This document shows positions 7,275-9,875 of a stretch of DNA of 9,875 nucleotides, piece after piece (positions within the stretch are counted from its first letter, which is position 1; the number at the start of each line of letters is the position of its first letter). A program made the translations under genes and the position numbers. The notes beneath the pieces are model-generated. The model worked only from the letters and a program-made list of their open reading frames with translations, had not been told where the DNA came from and did not search any database. Source of the DNA: an uncultured Lachnospiraceae bacterium (GTDB lineage: Bacteria; Bacillota; Clostridia; Lachnospirales; Lachnospiraceae). The stretch is taken from NCBI GenBank assembly GCA_902782715.1, contig CACZOG010000102.1, forward strand, positions 1 through 9,875. Direction: 5' to 3'.

Positions 7275-8430
7275 GCATTACCTCGCAATAGCAGAGATTT
7301 CCAATATAATACTGAATGTTATCATGTGGCTCGCTCTCGGCTGGGCTTTTGAGATCTTTGCGCTCAAACAGATTACGGCTGTTCCTTTATTGGGCATTCT
7401 TTTGATCGTAGTATATTCATACCTTACGAGAGTATATACGAACAAATTTATTCTTTATCTTATCTTTCAGTTCATTATGCTTGCGGCGGTAGCTTTTATA
7501 CCGTATAACTGGATGGAAAAGGTTCTTTTGCTGATCGTTTCGATAAGCTTTTTTATACTGAACTTTGCTTACTGGTTCGCCAATCATAACGACGGATTTA
7601 CCTATGTTGCCATCGGATTTGCATTATTACCCGCAGCAGGTTATCTGTATGCCGATATCATGCATATCCGTGCTGCGATGACTTTATACTTCGTTCTCGG
7701 TGTTTCATATATCATTCTCTATTACATCAGACTTCTTTCCATAAATGCTTTCTCCTTATCGCAGGAAAAGAAAGAGATGGATAAAATGCCGTTTGAAGAC
7801 ATGATAAAGAACGACTCCAAGCTTTCCGTTCCGTTTATTGTTATTTCGGCCGTTTTAATGATACTTTCCAGATTTGATGCCATAGATACGTTAGCTCTTA
7901 AAATCTACCTTGTATTTGCTGACCTTTTGGGAAAGGCAATTCTTTTTGTACTTAATGCAATTGATGTGATATATAATTTCCTTTTCGGAAGCGAAGCGGT
8001 ATATACCGAAAGGGTACCTTTGGGAAATAATTTCGAAGAAGCTAAAGAATCTCCGTTTTTCAATACAGTATCGTGGATCATATTTTTCCTGATCGGAGCG
8101 CTTCTTATTTTTCTTATGATAAAAACTCTCATTTCCGTTATCAAATCCATTGTTATGAAAAAGGAACTTGCTTCGCAGACCATCAAGGATGATGACGGAA
8201 TGATTGAAACAAGGGAAAAGATCGTAAAAGTTAAAAAGAAACATGATGACAAATTAAGTAAAATACGTAAGAAATACAAGAGGACCATAGAGCGAAAAGC
8301 GAAAGCAGGATATAAAATCGATAAGTCTCATACTCCGTTTGAAAGAGCCAATGATATCAAGTCGAAATTGAACGATGATATTTTTGAGTTGAATCAATTA
8401 TACGAGAAAGAGAGGTATCAAAATAAATAA
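7264..8430 (+). CDS. Polytopic membrane protein with DUF4129-like tail; TgpA-like without transglutaminase domain
   Basis: I do not recognise a named gene. The 388-aa product has six likely N-terminal membrane helices (about 12-34, 38-54, 61-80, 86-105, 111-130, 137-158), a polar linker (160-187), further hydrophobic segments (about 188-205 and 210-241), a short loop (242-268), one strong helix (about 269-296) and a highly charged, coil-like C-terminus (298-388). The tail reads YKRTIERKAKAGY, then TPFERA, then LNQLYEKERY (338-385), which resembles the cytoplasmic DUF4129 tail of TgpA-type transglutaminase-like membrane proteins (Y..L...G...TP.E.....LY...RY). Those often sit third in moxR-DUF58 operons, as here. 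No transglutaminase Cys-His-Asp domain is present; the loop between the last helices is far too short. The ATG overlaps the DUF58 gene by 11 nt, with GGGAAG (7252-7257) as ribosome binding site. The DUF4129 assignment is by eye. Confidence 0.85.
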   Translation: MSSKHYLAIAEISNIILNVIMWLALGWAFEIFALKQITAVPLLGILLIVVYSYLTRVYTNKFILYLIFQFIMLAAVAFIPYNWMEKVLLLIVSISFFILNFAYWFANHNDGFTYVAIGFALLPAAGYLYADIMHIRAAMTLYFVLGVSYIILYYIRLLSINAFSLSQEKKEMDKMPFEDMIKNDSKLSVPFIVISAVLMILSRFDAIDTLALKIYLVFADLLGKAILFVLNAIDVIYNFLFGSEAVYTERVPLGNNFEEAKESPFFNTVSWIIFFLIGALLIFLMIKTLISVIKSIVMKKELASQTIKDDDGMIETREKIVKVKKKHDDKLSKIRKKYKRTIERKAKAGYKIDKSHTPFERANDIKSKLNDDIFELNQLYEKERYQNK

Positions 8431-8433
8431 ATC

Positions 8434-8462
8434 TTTTATTTTGTGCTTTTTGATGGTATAAT
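8434..8462 (+). promoter_or_regulatory. Extended -10 promoter for the DUF3048 lipoprotein gene
   Basis: TGGTATAAT at 8454-8462 is a perfect TATAAT with the extended TGN motif. A poor -35 match, TTTTAT (8434-8439), lies at 17 nt spacing. Transcription would start near 8469, giving a leader of about 42 nt. I see no terminator hairpin between the preceding stop codon (8430) and this promoter, so some read-through from the MoxR operon is possible. Confidence 0.7.
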
Positions 8463-8495
8463 GTCTATGTATTGTGGTGCTGCAAAAAGTATCAT

Positions 8496-8506
8496 GGAGA
8501 GGAAGG
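8496..8506 (+). promoter_or_regulatory. Ribosome binding site that fixes the lipoprotein start
   Basis: GGAGAGGAAGG precedes ATG 8511 at a good distance (8 nt from GGAGAGG). It decides the start in favour of 8511 over the upstream in-frame TTG at 8472, which would lie almost at the predicted transcription start and would bury the signal peptide behind 13 extra residues. Confidence 0.85.
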
Positions 8507-8510
8507 ATAT

Positions 8511-9692
8511 ATGAAATCAGATAAACTCAGAAAAATCGGATTAAGTTTGGTATGCGTTGCTTCTGTTATCGCTGTAGCATCTGCATGCGAGAAAAAAGAT
8601 CCCAATATGAATAATTCAGGCGGAGAGGAAAATCCTGTTGAGGTCGTTACGATAAACAGTGATATTGTTAATACAGACGTAACGGATGAACCCGTTGACG
8701 AAGAACCTTACGAAGAGACCAGAGAGGGATTCGTAAGAAGCGAGCTTTCAAACGAATGGATCGATGAAAAGCTTGAAAACCAGAGACCCATTGCGGTTAT
8801 GGTCGATAATGAACTTACGGCTTTGGATCATTACGGTGTTAACCAGGCCGATGTTGTTTATGAACTTATGAATTCGACAGCCAACGGCAGAATCACAAGA
8901 CTTATGTGCCTTATTAAGGACTGGGAGAAGATCGAGCAGCTTGGAAGTATCAGAAGTACACGTACAACAAACGTAATGCTTTCAGGTGAATGGAATGCGA
9001 TCCTTGTTCATGACGGCGGTCCTTTCTATATCGATAACTACATCGGAATGCCTTACTGTAACAACTTATCAGGCGGATTTGCAAGATATTCGAACGGAAA
9101 ACCTTCAGAGTTTACCGAATATGTAACTTATGATTCTTATACAAATCCCAACACAGGTAAGTCTTATACCGGTCTTGGCAAGAGGATTGAGAACGCAAAC
9201 ATTTCCAAGGAATACAACCAGTATTACGAAGGAAAGCATTGGAAATTCGCAAGAGGCGATAACAAGATCGCAGAGATGTCCGATGCAAAGAAGAATATTA
9301 CGGAAGTTGAGCTTCCTTTCCCTCACAACGCTTCAAAGCTTAAATACAATAAGGACAAGGAAGTTTACGAATACTATGAGTACGGCAAGGAGCACATCGA
9401 TGCACTTGACGGCGAAATTACAAGCTTCACAAATGTGATCCTTGAAGCTATTTCCTTTACAGAGCTTGATAAGAACGGATACCTCACATACAACGTGACC
9501 GATTCTACAACTCATGAAGGATATTATCTCACCAAGGGTGTTGCAGTTCCCATTACATGGTCAAAGGCTACTCCTGAAGGAATTACACATTATTACTACA
9601 AATCTACAGGTGCAGAGATCGAACTTAATACAGGTAAGACCTATATTGCTTTCGTTCCCGCAGATACCTGGAACCAGTTGGTGCTTAAATAG
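8511..9692 (+). CDS. DUF3048 (YerB-like) secreted lipoprotein
   Basis: A predicted lipoprotein of 393 aa, exported and anchored to the outer face of the membrane. Residues 1-25 are a signal peptide: MKSDKLRK, a hydrophobic stretch, then VASAC with the lipid-attached cysteine at 26; alanine at -3 makes the lipobox slightly non-ideal. An acidic, low-complexity linker follows (about 27-75). The DUF3048 N-terminal domain starts near 90 with RPIAVMVDN, then YGVNQADVVYE (108-118), GRITRLM (126-132), GSIRSTR (145-151) and AILVHDGGP (163-171). The C-terminal half fits the companion DUF3048 C-terminal domain, with GVAVPITWSK (343-352) and a G-KTYIAFVP end (375-383). B. subtilis YerB is the named relative; biochemical function is unknown. 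It is a single-gene unit between its own promoter and a strong terminator, directly after an envelope-type MoxR operon. Confidence 0.93.
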   Translation: MKSDKLRKIGLSLVCVASVIAVASACEKKDPNMNNSGGEENPVEVVTINSDIVNTDVTDEPVDEEPYEETREGFVRSELSNEWIDEKLENQRPIAVMVDNELTALDHYGVNQADVVYELMNSTANGRITRLMCLIKDWEKIEQLGSIRSTRTTNVMLSGEWNAILVHDGGPFYIDNYIGMPYCNNLSGGFARYSNGKPSEFTEYVTYDSYTNPNTGKSYTGLGKRIENANISKEYNQYYEGKHWKFARGDNKIAEMSDAKKNITEVELPFPHNASKLKYNKDKEVYEYYEYGKEHIDALDGEITSFTNVILEAISFTELDKNGYLTYNVTDSTTHEGYYLTKGVAVPITWSKATPEGITHYYYKSTGAEIELNTGKTYIAFVPADTWNQLVLK

Positions 9693-9710
9693 TAAAAAAG
9701 AATTTATGAT

Positions 9711-9743
9711 AAAAACAGGGTGCAGTTATGCATCCTGTTTTTT
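9711..9743 (+). terminator. Intrinsic terminator after the DUF3048 gene
   Basis: AAAAACAGGGTGCA (9711-9724) pairs with TGCATCCTGTTTTT (9729-9742) as a 14-bp stem with one G-U pair and a GTTA loop, ending in six T residues. It is the clearest Rho-independent terminator in the window, 18 nt after the stop codon. The mirror-image A-tract means it could also work for transcripts arriving from the right. Confidence 0.92.
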
Positions 9744-9750
9744 GATGACT

Positions 9751-9875
9751 TAAATGCTGCGCATTGAAGGGCTACGCTTTCGCATAAAGCACAAGGCACT
9801 CGCTAATTCGTAAATGCTGCGCATTGAAGGGCTACGCTTTCGTACAAAGCACGAGACTCACAATTCGTAAATGCT
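9751..9875. repeat. Tandem repeat array, units of 60 and 57 bp, running off the window
   Basis: Unit 1 (9751-9810) and unit 2 (9811-9867) share an identical first 32 nt beginning TAAATGCTGCGCATTGAAGG, then diverge partly (28 versus 25 nt) and both end in AATTCG; a third unit starts at 9868 and is cut at the edge. Each unit has two small stem-loops: AATGC-TGC-GCATT, and GCTTT-n5-AAAGC, whose loop differs (CGCAT versus CGTAC) while the stem is kept. It begins 7 nt after the terminator. There is no gene or ribosome binding site in it; I read it as an intergenic repeat family of unknown role. Confidence 0.88.

Noticed and set aside
7891..8288. Two overlapping minus-strand open frames opposite the membrane protein gene
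   Set aside because: Both are antisense to the coupled operon gene; their hydrophobic or aromatic composition follows from the complementary A/T-rich membrane-helix codons.
8472..8510. Longer lipoprotein start at TTG 8472
   Set aside because: It lacks a ribosome binding site, lies at the predicted transcription start, and would add residues ahead of a well-formed signal peptide. ATG 8511 has a strong GGAGAGG site.
9751..9875. CRISPR-like pattern: a 32-nt identical block repeated with 25-28 nt between copies
   Set aside because: The intervening segments resemble each other (both contain AAAGCAC and end in AATTCG), so they are diverged parts of one repeat unit rather than unrelated spacers. 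No cas genes are present.

Overview
The window is an ordinary-looking chromosomal stretch from a low-to-mid GC Firmicute, most likely a clostridium of the Lachnospiraceae type. That is an inference from the gene families, strong GGAGG-type ribosome binding sites, A/T-rich intergenic hairpins and codon style; no rRNA or other marker is present to place it further. Seven protein-coding genes all lie on the + strand, with no sign of frameshift or decay.

Layout: (1) positions 1-112, a compact structured repeat made of hairpins, cut by the left window edge; (2) pheT (113-2533), the beta chain of phenylalanyl-tRNA synthetase, whose partner pheS presumably lies just upstream; (3) an M18-family zinc aminopeptidase (2549-3973), 15 nt behind pheT and probably cotranscribed; (4) a hairpin terminator overlapping a promoter, then queA (4052-5089) for queuosine synthesis; (5) a second hairpin/promoter overlap, then a tightly coupled three-gene operon (5200-8430) of a MoxR-type AAA+ ATPase, a DUF58 protein and a polytopic membrane protein; (6) an extended -10 promoter and a DUF3048 (YerB-like) lipoprotein (8511-9692); (7) a strong intrinsic terminator and a tandem repeat array that runs off the right edge.

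The genes form functional islands: translation (pheT), peptide turnover (M18), tRNA modification (queA) and a cell-envelope module (MoxR/DUF58/membrane protein, then a secreted lipoprotein). The most notable points are: the left repeat holds two inverted copies of one 30-nt module whose hairpin differs by four compensated base pairs; the third gene of the MoxR operon looks like a TgpA-type membrane protein that lacks the transglutaminase domain; promoters are embedded in terminator hairpins at two consecutive gene junctions; and the 3' array has units of 60 and 57 bp joined by TAAATG stop-start junctions. I see no clearly new biological system such as a defence, CRISPR or mobile gene cluster.
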